From positions 180,248-244,247 of the forward strand of contig NZ_BAXB01000003.1 in the NCBI RefSeq assembly GCF_000698145.1: 64,000 nt of DNA, given 5' to 3'. Made by a program: the position numbers and the translations under genes. A model generated the notes under the pieces. That model saw nothing but the letters and a program-made list of their open reading frames with translations, searched no databases and was not told the origin of the DNA. Of the stretch, positions 1 to 9,236 are shown piece after piece. Each line of letters begins with the position of its first letter. The stretch's first letter is position 1. This DNA comes from Geomicrobium sp. JCM 19039. GTDB lineage: Bacteria; Bacillota; Bacilli; Bacillales; Marinococcaceae.

Positions 1-2
1 CG

Positions 3-1934
3 GGGACACGTTGTATAATTGAAGGCGAGTTGCGAGTCCCATCGGGTCAGCGCAATTTTTCTGCTCTCAACTATGAACGTTATCTTTATGAACAGAGGAT
101 TCATTGGACGATGGCTGCTGATTATGAAAACGTCGTTTGTGACCATACGGATCGCTATCATTCGCTAATCATTAAACAATGGAGGCATTATGCCATCCAG
201 CATATTGAAGAGCATTTCCCTTCAGAAATTCAAGGGATAGCTTCTGCTCTATTGTTTGGAGATCGCTCAAAAGTTGAATATGAAATACTTCAAGCTTATC
301 AACAACTAGGATTAGTTCACTTGCTCGCCATCTCAGGATTGCATATCGGCATTGTGAGTGGCATCGTCTATTTCTTATTCATCCGGTTTGGCGTAACGAG
401 AGAACGAGCGGCAGAAATGATGTTCATATTGTTACCGTTGTATGCAGTATTAGCTGGAGGTGCCCCGTCCGTCATACGCGCGGTTTGTATGAGTCTCATC
501 GTATTTTTAGCTGTGCGTTTTCGCTTTCATGTTCACCCTCTCCATACCCTTTCCGCAGCCTATATCCTGATGCTTTGCTTCAACCCATATTATATCTTTC
601 ATGTGGGGTTTCAGCTCTCTTTTATGCTCACATTGTCTATCATCACTTCGATTAGCATCCTTCGTTCATTCCAGAGTAAAACGAAGCAATCCCTCTACGT
701 TGCGATCGTTACGCAAGTTTTCTCTTTCCCACTGATTATCTATTATTTCCATTCGTATTCACTATGGAGTTTGTTTTTAAATATCGTTTACGTACCGATT
801 ATTTCAATCATTGTTTTGCCGGCGATGTGGGTATTGTTTTTGCTTACGCTCGTTCATCCTGATTTTGCCTACGTGTGGCTGCACCTTTTATCAAGGGGGT
901 TGGAAGGAATTCACCATTTTTTTATTTGGGTGCAAGGAAGTGTATATGGCACGACGGTATTTGGGGAAGTGTCTGTCACGTGGGTGATTGTAACAACAGC
1001 AATTGCTGTCGTTTTGTTTTACTTGTATGAAATAAGAAAGCACGTTCAGCTTTATGTAGGGATTGGCGTTTTCCTGTTACTTGCTGCCTATCCGATTTAT
1101 ATGAAGGCTTTCGACTCAAGTGTAACCGTGACGTTTATTAATGTGGGTCAAGGAGACAGCATTCTTATTGAGCTGCCGCGAAGAGAAGGAATTTACCTCA
1201 TCGACGCTGGGGGACATATCTCATTTCCTCAAGAAGAATGGCAAGAACGAGAGGTTCCCAGTGATCCGGGTAGGCAAAATGTTATTCCATATTTAAAAGC
1301 AAGAGGGATCCAAAAAATTGATAAGGTGATCGTTTCGCATGGAGACTACGACCATATCGGAGGGTTGTTCGCGGTGTTGGATGAATTTCCTGTTGATAAG
1401 ATGTATTTCCCAGACGTTGATATTTCCGAAGATGCGGAACGGTCTTTGATTACAGAGGCGTTGGAAAAAGGTGTAGAGCTTCAGTTAATTTCGGATGGGT
1501 ACACGTGGGAGTCCCGCAAGGCTAAATTCCGAGTGTTACACCCAGGGGACGGGCCAATGCCCAATCGAAATGATGCATCCATTGTGTTGGATGCCTATCT
1601 TGGAGGCATGCGTTGGTTGTTTACGGGAGATCTTGAAGAGGATGGAGAAAAGCAAGTCATTGAGCGTTATCCAAACTTAAAGACAGACATCTTAAAGGCC
1701 GGGCATCATGGGAGTCGTACGTCAACTACAGCAGTATTTTTGGAGCAGTTAAACCCTACAGTTGCTGTGATTTCTGCTGGGGTGAATAATCGTTTTCAAC
1801 ACCCTCATGATGAAGTTGTAGAGCGTCTAAATAAAGAGGACGTGCGGATTGTTGGCACTTATGAGCACGGTGCGATTCGATTTACGTATAAAAACAACAG
1901 TTGGTACGTTGAAACGAGTCTCGTTGAACGATAA
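3..1934 (+). CDS. comEC: ComEC/Rec2 competence channel protein, 5' end outside window
   Basis: Inner-membrane channel for single-stranded DNA uptake during transformation. The frame is open to the left edge, so the start is missing and about 643 codons are seen; the family is usually 750-780 residues. The first residues match the end of the N-terminal DUF4131 region. Many hydrophobic segments follow (the Competence domain, roughly the first half). The C-terminal third is a metallo-beta-lactamase-like domain with a GQGDS strand, an HGDYDH metal-binding motif near 1340-1360 and a GHHGS motif near 1700. The stop is followed by a hairpin shared with the convergent yqzM. The function is inferred from the family and the conserved position before yqzM-holA. 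Confidence 0.95.
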   Translation, partial: GTRCIIEGELRVPSGQRNFSALNYERYLYEQRIHWTMAADYENVVCDHTDRYHSLIIKQWRHYAIQHIEEHFPSEIQGIASALLFGDRSKVEYEILQAYQQLGLVHLLAISGLHIGIVSGIVYFLFIRFGVTRERAAEMMFILLPLYAVLAGGAPSVIRAVCMSLIVFLAVRFRFHVHPLHTLSAAYILMLCFNPYYIFHVGFQLSFMLTLSIITSISILRSFQSKTKQSLYVAIVTQVFSFPLIIYYFHSYSLWSLFLNIVYVPIISIIVLPAMWVLFLLTLVHPDFAYVWLHLLSRGLEGIHHFFIWVQGSVYGTTVFGEVSVTWVIVTTAIAVVLFYLYEIRKHVQLYVGIGVFLLLAAYPIYMKAFDSSVTVTFINVGQGDSILIELPRREGIYLIDAGGHISFPQEEWQEREVPSDPGRQNVIPYLKARGIQKIDKVIVSHGDYDHIGGLFAVLDEFPVDKMYFPDVDISEDAERSLITEALEKGVELQLISDGYTWESRKAKFRVLHPGDGPMPNRNDASIVLDAYLGGMRWLFTGDLEEDGEKQVIERYPNLKTDILKAGHHGSRTSTTAVFLEQLNPTVAVISAGVNNRFQHPHDEVVERLNKEDVRIVGTYEHGAIRFTYKNNSWYVETSLVER

Positions 1935-1967
1935 AAGAGCTAAACCGATGAGATTTAGCTCTTCTGA
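1935..1967. terminator. bidirectional terminator between comEC and yqzM
   Basis: A 10-bp stem, AAGAGCTAAA / TTTAGCTCTT, with a 9-nt loop lies just after the comEC stop. On the minus strand it is followed by a T-rich run, which suits yqzM; the plus-strand tail is short. Confidence 0.7.
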
Positions 1968-1983
1968 GTGGTGGTTTGAGTCA

Positions 1984-2124
1984 TTACATGCGACTAGCAA
2001 ATTCAATGACGACACCAATAATAAAAATTAGAGAAAAGAAACCGAAAGATACGCCTACGCCTACGATTGCATCGTTAAAGTCATTACGCTTACTTTGCAC
2101 TTCTTTTTCAAACTCGTTGTTCAT
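1984..2124 (-). CDS. yqzM: YqzM family small membrane protein
   Basis: This 46-residue protein is too short for most ORF callers. It starts MNNEFEKEVQSKRND, closely like B. subtilis YqzM, and has one hydrophobic segment covering about residues 21-42. An AGGAGGG ribosome binding site sits about 6 nt before the ATG. It is convergent with comEC and divergent from holA, as in B. subtilis. The function of the family is unknown; a single-pass membrane location is inferred. Confidence 0.88.
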   Translation of the reverse strand: MNNEFEKEVQSKRNDFNDAIVGVGVSFGFFSLIFIIGVVIEFASRM

Positions 2125-2355
2125 ATCGGACCCTCCTCATTCTTCGTCAAGTATAAGACAACCATGAAAAAAAATCCACCACTTATTGTTAATCGTCCAC
2201 TACATGCGTTCTAGTCGCTTTTCTCATTTTTAGTAAGAGTTGTCACCTATAATCGCTCGGGGCATAGGATACGATATGAAATGAACAGATGCGGATGTGT
2301 ACCGTCGATTTGTCAGTTCCTAGGTCTCTCGAGTCGACGTTCATATAAATTTTGG

Positions 2356-2382
2356 GCAGTGCGTCATACGCACTGTCTTTAT
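2356..2382 (+). terminator. terminator-like hairpin upstream of holA
   Basis: A 7-8 bp stem, CAGTGCGT / ACGCACTG, with a 3-nt loop is followed by TCTTTATT. There is no plus-strand gene between comEC and holA, so it may be a leader hairpin rather than a gene end. Apart from this hairpin I see nothing in 2125-2466. Confidence 0.5.
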
Positions 2383-2466
2383 TCGATTTTCCCGTATAGA
2401 AAAACGATGGTACACTAAATATAGGATGGCATTTTTAACGAAGTGTATGTATGAAAGAGTGATAAG

Positions 2467-3504
2467 ATGAGCACATACGTAAAAGCAATCGAGCAAATAC
2501 AAAAAGGGAATCTTCAACCTCTATACTTATTGTACGGTACAGAAACGTACATGATTGAAGACGTAATTCAAACGCTTACGGATCGGGTGTTATCACCGGA
2601 TGAGAAAGAATTTAATTTCTCTCAGTATGACCTAACCGAAACCCCGGTACAAGCTGGCATTGAGGATGCAAAAACGGCATCATTTTTTGGGAATCAAAAG
2701 GTGATTGTCCTCAAACATGCGTATTTCCTGACAGGTCAAAAGTCAAAGGAATCCATTGACCATGATCTATCGCAACTGGAGCGGTATGTTGAGGAAGGAC
2801 TGTCTGACGATATTCTCATCATCACCGTCGAGTCTCAGAAATTAGACGAGCGAAAGAAAATTGTGAAGCGATTAAAAAAACAAGCGACCGTTATTGAAGC
2901 AGCACCTCTTGAACACAGCGCTCAAGTAGAGTGGTTGAATAAATTGGCAAGTAAGTGGACGGTACAATTTGAACCGAGAGCATTGGAACATTTTCTTTCT
3001 ATTACAGCACCCGATTTACATATTCGAAAAAACGAAGTTGAGAAATGTGCATTGTTCGCAGGTGAGGGTGGTGTCATCACCGAAAGCATGGTAGACCAAC
3101 TTGTTCCTAAAAGCCTCGAAGATAATGTGTTCACACTCATTGATCGGGTAAGTGAAGGGAATACAGAAAAAGCACTCGTATTGTACGATGAACTGATGAA
3201 TAGTGGGGAAGAGCCAATAAAAATTACAGTTTTACTTGCTAGGCAGTTAAGGATGATGAGCTTAGTGCTGGATATGGATCATCGCGGGTACTCCCAACAA
3301 AAAATGGCAGGCACAATTGGTGTGCCACCGTTTGTCGTCGGTAAAATTCGCAATAAAGCAAAGGGTTTACAAAGCACCGCCATTTACCGGGCTTTGTTTG
3401 ATTTAGCTGAAGTTGATTACAAAATGAAGCAAGGACTCGTCGAAAAGGATACCGCACTCAAGCTCTATATCGCTACGCTACCTGGGACGCTTGCAACGAA
3501 ATAA
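2467..3504 (+). CDS. holA: DNA polymerase III delta subunit
   Basis: The 345-residue delta subunit (YqeN type) of the clamp loader opens the beta sliding clamp for DnaX-driven loading. The N-terminus carries the family signature with PLYLLYGTE and YMIEDVI near residues 18-33, then a degenerate AAA+ core and a C-terminal alpha-helical collar domain. Length matches B. subtilis YqeN (347). GTGATAAG precedes the ATG. The position between yqzM and rpsT is conserved in Bacillaceae. Confidence 0.95.
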   Translation: MSTYVKAIEQIQKGNLQPLYLLYGTETYMIEDVIQTLTDRVLSPDEKEFNFSQYDLTETPVQAGIEDAKTASFFGNQKVIVLKHAYFLTGQKSKESIDHDLSQLERYVEEGLSDDILIITVESQKLDERKKIVKRLKKQATVIEAAPLEHSAQVEWLNKLASKWTVQFEPRALEHFLSITAPDLHIRKNEVEKCALFAGEGGVITESMVDQLVPKSLEDNVFTLIDRVSEGNTEKALVLYDELMNSGEEPIKITVLLARQLRMMSLVLDMDHRGYSQQKMAGTIGVPPFVVGKIRNKAKGLQSTAIYRALFDLAEVDYKMKQGLVEKDTALKLYIATLPGTLATK

Positions 3505-3848
3505 TCTAAAGCATAACTTGAATTATAGAATTTCTAAAAGAACCAATGGTAAACCAATCGTTAAAGCCTAAAGTTCTTCGTCATTGAAGGTCAATCTTAA
3601 TCGTTCTAGGTAAATGTAGTAATGAATGGTTGTTATGACTGCCATTGACTCCAAAAATGTATGAACAGCGTTAAGAGGCACAAATAAGGACCTCTAGTAC
3701 ACCAAGGATGCTACCCAGTACCGTTGATGAGAATGAAAGCCGGTGACGCCTATGAAACAAGGTCCTAGACGAGACCCCGCAGGTCATCAGAAGCTCGCTG
3801 AAAAAGAGACATTGATAAACGTATAACAGTATTTCGTTTGCTATAAAT

Positions 3849-3889
3849 AGAAAAATCCCACGTAGACCTTATCTATGTGGGATTTTTCC
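3849..3889. terminator. bidirectional terminator
   Basis: A 16-bp stem, AAAAATCCCACGTAGA paired with TCTATGTGGGATTTTT (one G-T pair), has a 5-nt loop and is flanked by A and T runs. It is about 345 bp after holA and is the first strong plus-strand stop for that transcript. Confidence 0.8.
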
Positions 3890-4127
3890 TCAATGAGTAA
3901 CAAATTTTAGCAGGAATCCCCACATAGGCTCGATGGTTCATGTTAACGAGTAATTTAGAGAGTAAGACGCTGTTTTTTGAAGTGATCTCGTGAACGAGCC
4001 TCCACTGCATAGAAAACACGGTGGTTGTTGTCCTTTTGCTCTCGAGTGCTGGCATCGGCCTGAAGTGGAAAGCAACAAACAATAGTCCATAATTCAGAAA
4101 TCTAAAGGTCATCCTATATACATCCAG

Positions 4128-4169
4128 ACGCTAACATGAACGAATCGTTCACGTTGGCGTTATTTTTTT
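4128..4169 (+). terminator. rho-independent terminator, plus direction
   Basis: The inverted repeat ACGCTAACATGAACGA / TCGTTCACGTTGGCGT is followed by TTATTTTTTT on the plus strand. It would stop read-through from the holA side before the convergent rpsT. Confidence 0.7.
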
Positions 4170-4186
4170 ATAGATTGAACCAAAAT

Positions 4187-4211
4187 AAAAACGACTCTCG
4201 AGGAGTCGTTT
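4187..4211 (-). terminator. rpsT terminator
   Basis: On the minus strand AAACGACTC pairs with GAGTCGTTT across a CTCGA loop and is followed by TTTATTTT. It lies 13 nt after the rpsT stop codon. Confidence 0.8.
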
Positions 4212-4223
4212 GTGCAATCATCA

Positions 4224-4489
4224 TTATTTCGCAGCTGCGTTAAGTTTACGTTCCATTTGGGACTTCTTACGGGCAGCTTTGTTTTTATGAATAAGCCTTT
4301 GTTCGCCGCTTTGTCTACCTTTTGTTCAGCAAGCAGGAACACTGCTTTCGCGCCTTCTACATCGTTGGATTCGATTTTTTTATCGAATTCCTTGATCGTC
4401 GTACGCATCGCAGATTTGAAAGCTTGATTCTTCACACGCTTTTGCTCGTTAACAAGAATACGTTTTTTCGCTGATTTAATGTTTGCCAA
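4224..4489 (-). CDS. rpsT: 30S ribosomal protein S20 (one-base frameshift)
   Basis: S20 binds 16S rRNA early in small-subunit assembly. The start is TTG (reads MANIKSAKKR) with GGGGAGGTG about 6 nt upstream; an in-frame GTG four codons earlier overlaps that site. E. coli rpsT also uses UUG. Near 4292 one base is missing: the frame changes from KAANKGL to IHKNKAARKK and then ends normally. The span is 266 nt; one more base gives 88 residues, the usual S20 length. As written, the reading frame runs on to 4160. The break is most likely a sequencing error, since S20 sits in an essential ribosome and both halves are intact. Confidence 0.9.
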
Positions 4490-4500
4490 GTCGTTCACCT

Positions 4501-4557
4501 CCCCAAGTTGCTCTAAAACTTTCTCAGAAAACTTGGGTTCATTTAGAAGTCCAAGTT
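4501..4557 (-). promoter_or_regulatory. rpsT 5' leader with two competing pairings
   Basis: Read 5' to 3' on the minus strand, the leader contains AACTTGG (4557-4551), CCCAAGTT (4537-4530) and AACTTGGGG (4509-4501), the last running straight into the AGGTG ribosome binding site. The middle segment can pair perfectly with either neighbour, 7 bp with the first or 8 bp with the last. This resembles a translational switch. Binding by S20 itself is an inference. Confidence 0.45.
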
Positions 4558-4602
4558 CTTCATGTTTGACCGTTCATTGATTCCTCAATGCATGACAGAT
4601 GA

Positions 4603-4631
4603 ATTGTACCAAATACTTACCGGCGTTGCAA
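4603..4631 (-). promoter_or_regulatory. SigA promoter of rpsT
   Basis: On the minus strand TTGCAA (-35) and TACAAT (-10) are 17 nt apart, giving a leader of about 110 nt. The rpsU promoter at 19436-19464 has the same two hexamers and spacing. Confidence 0.75.
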
Positions 4632-4658
4632 GAGCGAATAAATCAAGGAGAGAGGGAG

Positions 4659-4700
4659 ATGATACAACTACTTTCGAAAAAAGAGAGGGAATTAGGATGA
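4659..4700 (+). CDS. possible 13-codon upstream ORF of gpr
   Basis: An ATG follows AAGGAGAGAGGGAG closely and encodes 13 residues. Its TGA overlaps the gpr ATG in the arrangement ATGA (4697-4700). It may couple translation to gpr. Because this sequence has many one-base indels, it could instead be the true N-terminus of GPR displaced by an error. Confidence 0.3.
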   Translation: MIQLLSKKERELG

Positions 4701-5776
4701 AAGATGACCGTATGTTCATTCCGCGCAGTGATTTGGCGGTAGAAGATGAGAACATTTTACCCGAGCGACACCGAAGTGGCATTCACGTAGAAGAACGTGA
4801 AGAAGATGAGATTACGATTACGTTTGTTGAAATTGATGAAAAAGCTGCGGAGTCTACTGGAAAAAAAGCAGGCCGATATTTAACACTTGAAGCGCTTGGA
4901 TTAAGGCAAAAAGACACAGCGATGCAATCAAAACTCATCCACTTATTAAGTAAAGAACTAAAAACATTTTTAGCGAATCACGGAATTAAAAAAGACAGCA
5001 CGTGTTTAATTGTTGGACTTGGCAATCGCGATGTCACACCTGACGCCCTCGGTCCAAAAACGGTTGAGCAGCTTGTTATTACAAGGCATTTGTTTGAGTT
5101 GGGTCATCAATCAACCGATGACGGCTTTCGCTCTGTATCAGCGCTAACCCCAGGTGTGATGGGGATTACAGGTATTGAAACGTCAGAAATAATTTTTGGT
5201 ACCGTTGAAAAAACAAAACCTGATTTTGTTATAGCCATCGATGCACTTGCCGCCCGGTCGATTGAACGAGTGAACGCTACAGTGCAAATCTCTGATACCG
5301 GTATTCACCCAGGATCTGGTGTTCAAAATGCACGCAAGGAAATCAATGAGCAAACCCTCAACGTGCCGGTGTTTGCGATTGGCATTCCGACTGTCGTCGA
5401 TGCTGTGTCGATTACGAGTGATACGATCGACTTTTTGTTTAAACATTTTGGGAGAGAGATAAACGACCGTGACAAACCTGCGCAATCATTGGTTCCAACA
5501 GGCATGACCTTTGGTGAAAGAAAGAAACTGACCGATGAGGATAACCTTGAGGAGGATGATAAGCAGAAGTATTTTGGCATCATTGGCTCATTATCTGAAG
5601 AAGAGAAACGCCAACTCATTCAAGAAGTGCTAAATCCCCTCGGTCACAATTTAATGGTTACCCCTAAAGAGGTAGACACGTTCATGGATGATATGTCCAA
5701 TGTTTTAGCAGAGGGGATTAACATTGCGTTGCACGAGGCGATTACAGAAGAAGCGAGCGGTCATTATACACATTAG
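4697..5776 (+). CDS. gpr: germination protease GPR
   Basis: This A25-family protease degrades small acid-soluble spore proteins at germination. The chosen ATG gives 359 residues (B. subtilis GPR has 368); an open frame extends further upstream but lacks family similarity. PRSDLAVE near residues 9-16 resembles the SASP-like site where the zymogen cleaves itself. The core [14 protein letters not shown] and the [10 protein letters not shown] segment are typical of the family. It is divergent from rpsT and precedes spoIIP. Expression from SigF/SigG is known for the family. A TGCATG ... AATACTTA pair near 4589-4619 is only weakly SigG-like. Confidence 0.93.
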   Translation: MKDDRMFIPRSDLAVEDENILPERHRSGIHVEEREEDEITITFVEIDEKAAESTGKKAGRYLTLEALGLRQKDTAMQSKLIHLLSKELKTFLANHGIKKDSTCLIVGLGNRDVTPDALGPKTVEQLVITRHLFELGHQSTDDGFRSVSALTPGVMGITGIETSEIIFGTVEKTKPDFVIAIDALAARSIERVNATVQISDTGIHPGSGVQNARKEINEQTLNVPVFAIGIPTVVDAVSITSDTIDFLFKHFGREINDRDKPAQSLVPTGMTFGERKKLTDEDNLEEDDKQKYFGIIGSLSEEEKRQLIQEVLNPLGHNLMVTPKEVDTFMDDMSNVLAEGINIALHEAITEEASGHYTH

Positions 5777-5807
5777 CGAATCTATCATATATGAAAGTTT
5801 TGGTTCT

Positions 5808-5855
5808 AGGCTTCTCTACTCCTCATAGAATAGAAACGTGAGGGGGGAGAAGCCT
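5808..5855 (+). promoter_or_regulatory. hairpin enclosing the spoIIP ribosome binding site
   Basis: AGGCTTCTC (5808-5816) pairs perfectly with GAGAAGCCT (5847-5855), and CTCCTCA (5819-5825) with TGAGGGG (5839-5845). The GGGGGGAG ribosome binding site and the first base of the TTG start are inside the stem. No T run follows, so it is not a normal terminator. Control of translation is inferred. Confidence 0.5.
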
Positions 5856-6998
5856 TGCACGTTAAACAACGAAACCCACAAGTTGTAACGATGTCAAAAA
5901 ATCAAATCCAGTCAGGATTCATTGCGATCGTGTCGATGATTGTCATTACGTTTGTCATCGTTGCCATGCTGACCACAGCAGGGAATTTTAACCGGTTTTC
6001 GTCAACGGCTGTTCATGAATGGACAGCCCAAATGCAAAGTGACCTATTTTTACACCTTATGAGTTCTGAAAATCGCTACTATTTAGAAGCAAATCCCGAA
6101 ATAGCGGATTTAAATGTAGCTTCGGTAGCGCTAGAGCTCACAACACAATTGAACTTAGAAGATCCACGGACTTTTTTTAGGTCGAGAAATTCCTGGTTTT
6201 TCGGCATTTGACGACCGTCTTGTCGTGGCAGGAGAAGGGACAGACTTAACGACAATGTCTATTGAGTCTTCGCCTCCACCAGATGCTTTTACGACAACTG
6301 ATGAAGAGGAAGAGAGCAGTCAGGTAGAAGATGAAGGGGAAGAAAGAAACCTTATGGATGAAGAAGCGATTGTGCATATCGTGCATACCCACAATCGAGA
6401 AGCGTTTCATCCTTATAGTGATGGTCAAGATTATGATACGGAAGATAATATTGTTGAAGTCGGCAAGCATCTTGGAGAGCAATTCCAAGAACATGGAATA
6501 CCCGTCGAAGTGAACGAAGACGATATTCATGGTAGCCTCCTTGATCAAGGTTTACATTTTAGTCGTTCCTATGACTTATCAAGGGATGTGCTTGTGGAAG
6601 CCATTGAGCGAAATGATAACTTAGAATTTTTTCTAGACATTCATCGAGACTCTCAACCTCGTGACATTACAACCGCAACGGTTAATGGAGAGCCGATGGC
6701 TCGCTTGTTCTTTGTAGTAGGTACAGACCACCCAGAATATGAACGAAATCTTAATCTAGCGACAGAAATGCATTATCGTATTGAAGAAGAATACCCAGGT
6801 TTAAGTCGCGGGGTTTTAGAACGCGGAGGGTCTGGTGTAGATGGTGTGTACAATCAAGATTTATCGCCAAACGCGATGCTCATAGAGTTTGGTGGCATTC
6901 AGAACAACTTTGAGGAATTAAATCGAAGTGCTGAAGCAGTAGGGGACATTATTGCTGACTACATTTATGAACAGGTGGAAGGAGAAGTGGAACAATGA
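5855..6998 (+). CDS. spoIIP: stage II sporulation protein P (one-base frameshift)
   Basis: SpoIIP is a membrane-anchored amidase and endopeptidase that works with SpoIID and SpoIIM in engulfment. A TTG start follows GGGGGGAG. An N-terminal membrane segment lies near residues 24-42. The catalytic domain has VHIVHTHNREAF and the later IEFGGIQN segment. At 6172-6178 there are seven T where six would keep the frame; beyond it the frame continues LGREIPGFSAFDDRLVVAG as in the family. Corrected length is about 380 residues against 401 in B. subtilis. The stop overlaps the yqxA start. Confidence 0.9.
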
Positions 6999-7264
6999 TG
7001 AAGATGAAACGAGGGTTTCTTTCAATCTTTGCAGCACTAACACTCTTTTTATCTGGCATCCTTACTGGCCATTATTATGCGTACTATCAATGGGGAGAGA
7101 TTTATCATGAAGAACGAGATGTATCTGAAGAAGTAATGGTTGAAAGAAACGCAAGCTCTGAAGACACGAAAGATTTGATGGAACGGCAAGAGCAGTTGCG
7201 TGAGCAAGAATCAGGTAATTTTTTCTCAGATTTAGGAAAAACGCTTGGCGGATCTCCCCGCTAG
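6995..7264 (+). CDS. yqxA: YqxA-like protein (DUF3679)
   Basis: The protein has 89 residues, shorter than B. subtilis YqxA (about 112). One N-terminal membrane segment (residues 7-27) is followed by an acidic, probably helical tail. The ATG overlaps the spoIIP stop by 4 nt, so the two are probably translated together. A gene of this family follows spoIIP in many Bacillus genomes. Function is unknown; a role in sporulation is inferred only from position. Confidence 0.75.
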   Translation: MMKMKRGFLSIFAALTLFLSGILTGHYYAYYQWGEIYHEERDVSEEVMVERNASSEDTKDLMERQEQLREQESGNFFSDLGKTLGGSPR

Positions 7265-7297
7265 GCGTTTCTTTTCTTATGAATCACCGGTTAAGAA

Positions 7298-7326
7298 TTG
7301 CTGTTCAGCTAGGGTATTGCTATAAT
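7298..7326 (+). promoter_or_regulatory. SigA promoter of lepA
   Basis: TTGCTG and TATAAT are separated by 17 nt, ending 65 nt before the lepA start. Confidence 0.7.
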
Positions 7327-7391
7327 GTAGGGTAGTTTTCATCGCGGGAACGAAAGCGTTTGTTGCTTGTTCCTGAATCAGGAGTGATTGT

Positions 7392-9218
7392 ATGAATAAT
7401 AATGAGCGCAAGACTCGCCAAGAAAGAATTCGGAACTTCTCTATCATTGCCCATATTGACCATGGGAAATCAACGTTAGCAGACCGAATACTAGAACAGA
7501 CAAAGACCGTATCAGAACGGGAAATGCAAGATCAGCTCCTCGATGCTATGGATTTGGAGCGCGAACGAGGCATTACGATTAAATTAAATTCTGTGCAACT
7601 GAAATACGTCGCCAAAGACGGAGAAGAATACATTTTCCATCTTATTGATACCCCAGGGCATGTGGACTTCTCTTATGAAGTGTCACGAAGTTTAGCCGCA
7701 TGTGAAGGGGCACTTCTTGTGGTTGATGCTTCCCAAGGAATTGAAGCTCAAACATTAGCAAACGTGTATCTAGCTCTTGATAACGATCTAGAAATCTTGC
7801 CGGTCATTAATAAAGTCGACTTGCCAAGTGCAGAGCCAGAACGTGTGAAACAAGAAATTGAAGATGTGATCGGGTTAGAAGCTGATGAAGCGGTGCACGC
7901 TTCCGGTAAAAGCGGGATAGGCATTACAGATATTCTTGAACAAGTGGTTGAGAAAGTACCTGCACCTTCAGGCGATCCAAACGGCCCTTTAAAGGCGTTA
8001 ATCTTTGATTCGCTTTATGATTCTTATCGCGGCGTTATCGCTTACATAAGGATTGCTGAAGGAACAGTCAAAAAAGGCGATAAGATTCGCATGATGGCAA
8101 CGGGTAAAGAGTTTGAAGTGACAGAGATTGGGGTTATGACCCCTAAACCAGTAGCTACAGATGAATTGACGGTAGGTGACGTTGGTTTCCTTACCGCATC
8201 AATTAAAAATGTCGGAGATTCTAGGGTAGGGGATACGATTACCCACGTCCATGAGCCAGCTCCTGAACCATTACCAGGGTATAAACGGATGAACCCGATG
8301 GTTTATTGTGGGTTATACCCAATTGATGCGAGTGATTATAATGCGTTAAGGGATGCACTTGAACGTCTTGAGTTAAATGATAGTGCGTTGCAATACGAAG
8401 CGGAGACTTCACAAGCACTAGGGTTTGGCTTTCGTTGTGGATTCTTAGGGCTTTTGCATATGGAGATTGTGCAAGAGCGCATTGAGCGTGAGTATAACAT
8501 TAATTTAATTACGACAGCGCCAAGTGTTATTTACCACGTGCATCAGTTGGACGGTTCAATGGTGAAAATTGATAACCCGTCAAACATGCCAGATCAACAA
8601 TCAATTGATTATGTGGAAGAGCCGTATGTGAAAAGTACCGTTATGGTTCCGAATGATTATGTCGGTGCGGTTATGGATTTGTGTCAAAGGAAACGCGGGA
8701 ATTTCATTGATATGACGTACATGGATGAAAATCGTGTAAATCTCGTTTATGAGTTGCCGCTCACCGAGATTGTCTATGACTTTTTTGATCAATTGAAATC
8801 GAACACAAAAGGATATGCTTCGTTTGACTACGAGATGATTGGCTATCGCGAGTCTAAGCTCGTTAAGATGGATATTCTTTTAAACGGTGAAAAAGTTGAT
8901 GCCTTATCGATTATCGTTCATCGAGATATGGCGTATGATCGCGGAAAGATTATTGTAGATAAGCTGAAAGAATTGATTCCAAGACAACAATTCGAAGTGC
9001 CTGTTCAAGCAGGTATCGGAAATAAAGTTATTGCTCGTTCAACGATTAAAGCGCTTCGAAAAAATGTACTATCCAAGTGTTATGGTGGAGACATTACGAG
9101 AAAAAGAAAGCTTCTTGAAAAGCAAAAAGAAGGAAAACGTCGTATGAAGAACGTCGGTAATGTTGAAGTTCCTCAAGAGGCTTTCATGAGTGTACTGAAG
9201 ATGGACGACCAAAAATAA
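7392..9218 (+). CDS. lepA: translation elongation factor 4 (LepA)
   Basis: This ribosome-dependent GTPase of 608 residues (B. subtilis: 612) is linked to back-translocation or initiation under ionic stress. The G motifs are clear: AHIDHGKST (near 18-26), DTPGH (near 80), NKVD (near 135). The EF-G-like domains II, III and V and the LepA-specific C-terminal domain with many basic residues follow. GGAGTGATTGT precedes the ATG. It is followed after 18 nt by hemW, and the pair is conserved as an operon in Bacillaceae. Confidence 0.97.
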   Translation: MNNNERKTRQERIRNFSIIAHIDHGKSTLADRILEQTKTVSEREMQDQLLDAMDLERERGITIKLNSVQLKYVAKDGEEYIFHLIDTPGHVDFSYEVSRSLAACEGALLVVDASQGIEAQTLANVYLALDNDLEILPVINKVDLPSAEPERVKQEIEDVIGLEADEAVHASGKSGIGITDILEQVVEKVPAPSGDPNGPLKALIFDSLYDSYRGVIAYIRIAEGTVKKGDKIRMMATGKEFEVTEIGVMTPKPVATDELTVGDVGFLTASIKNVGDSRVGDTITHVHEPAPEPLPGYKRMNPMVYCGLYPIDASDYNALRDALERLELNDSALQYEAETSQALGFGFRCGFLGLLHMEIVQERIEREYNINLITTAPSVIYHVHQLDGSMVKIDNPSNMPDQQSIDYVEEPYVKSTVMVPNDYVGAVMDLCQRKRGNFIDMTYMDENRVNLVYELPLTEIVYDFFDQLKSNTKGYASFDYEMIGYRESKLVKMDILLNGEKVDALSIIVHRDMAYDRGKIIVDKLKELIPRQQFEVPVQAGIGNKVIARSTIKALRKNVLSKCYGGDITRKRKLLEKQKEGKRRMKNVGNVEVPQEAFMSVLKMDDQK

Positions 9219-9236
9219 CAAAAAGGACGTGCTCGT

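Larger units (their letters stand above)
3505..4186. other. gene-free interval with decayed dispersed repeat and two terminators
   Basis: No convincing gene is present. The segment 3733-3801 and the segment 3992-4080 each match, in inverse orientation, different parts of the dispersed element at 41.54-41.74 kb: the GACGAGACCCCGCAG block and the AAAACACGGTGG ... GTGGAAAGC block respectively. A terminator hairpin (3849-3889) lies between the two parts. The open frame on the minus strand here is a by-product of the repeat. Confidence 0.6.

Noticed and set aside
3873..4112. Minus-strand open frame of 79 codons
   Set aside because: It runs across a terminator and the decayed repeat and has no recognisable protein features.
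5808..5855. gpr terminator
   Set aside because: The hairpin is followed by GCACG rather than a T run and includes the spoIIP ribosome binding site.
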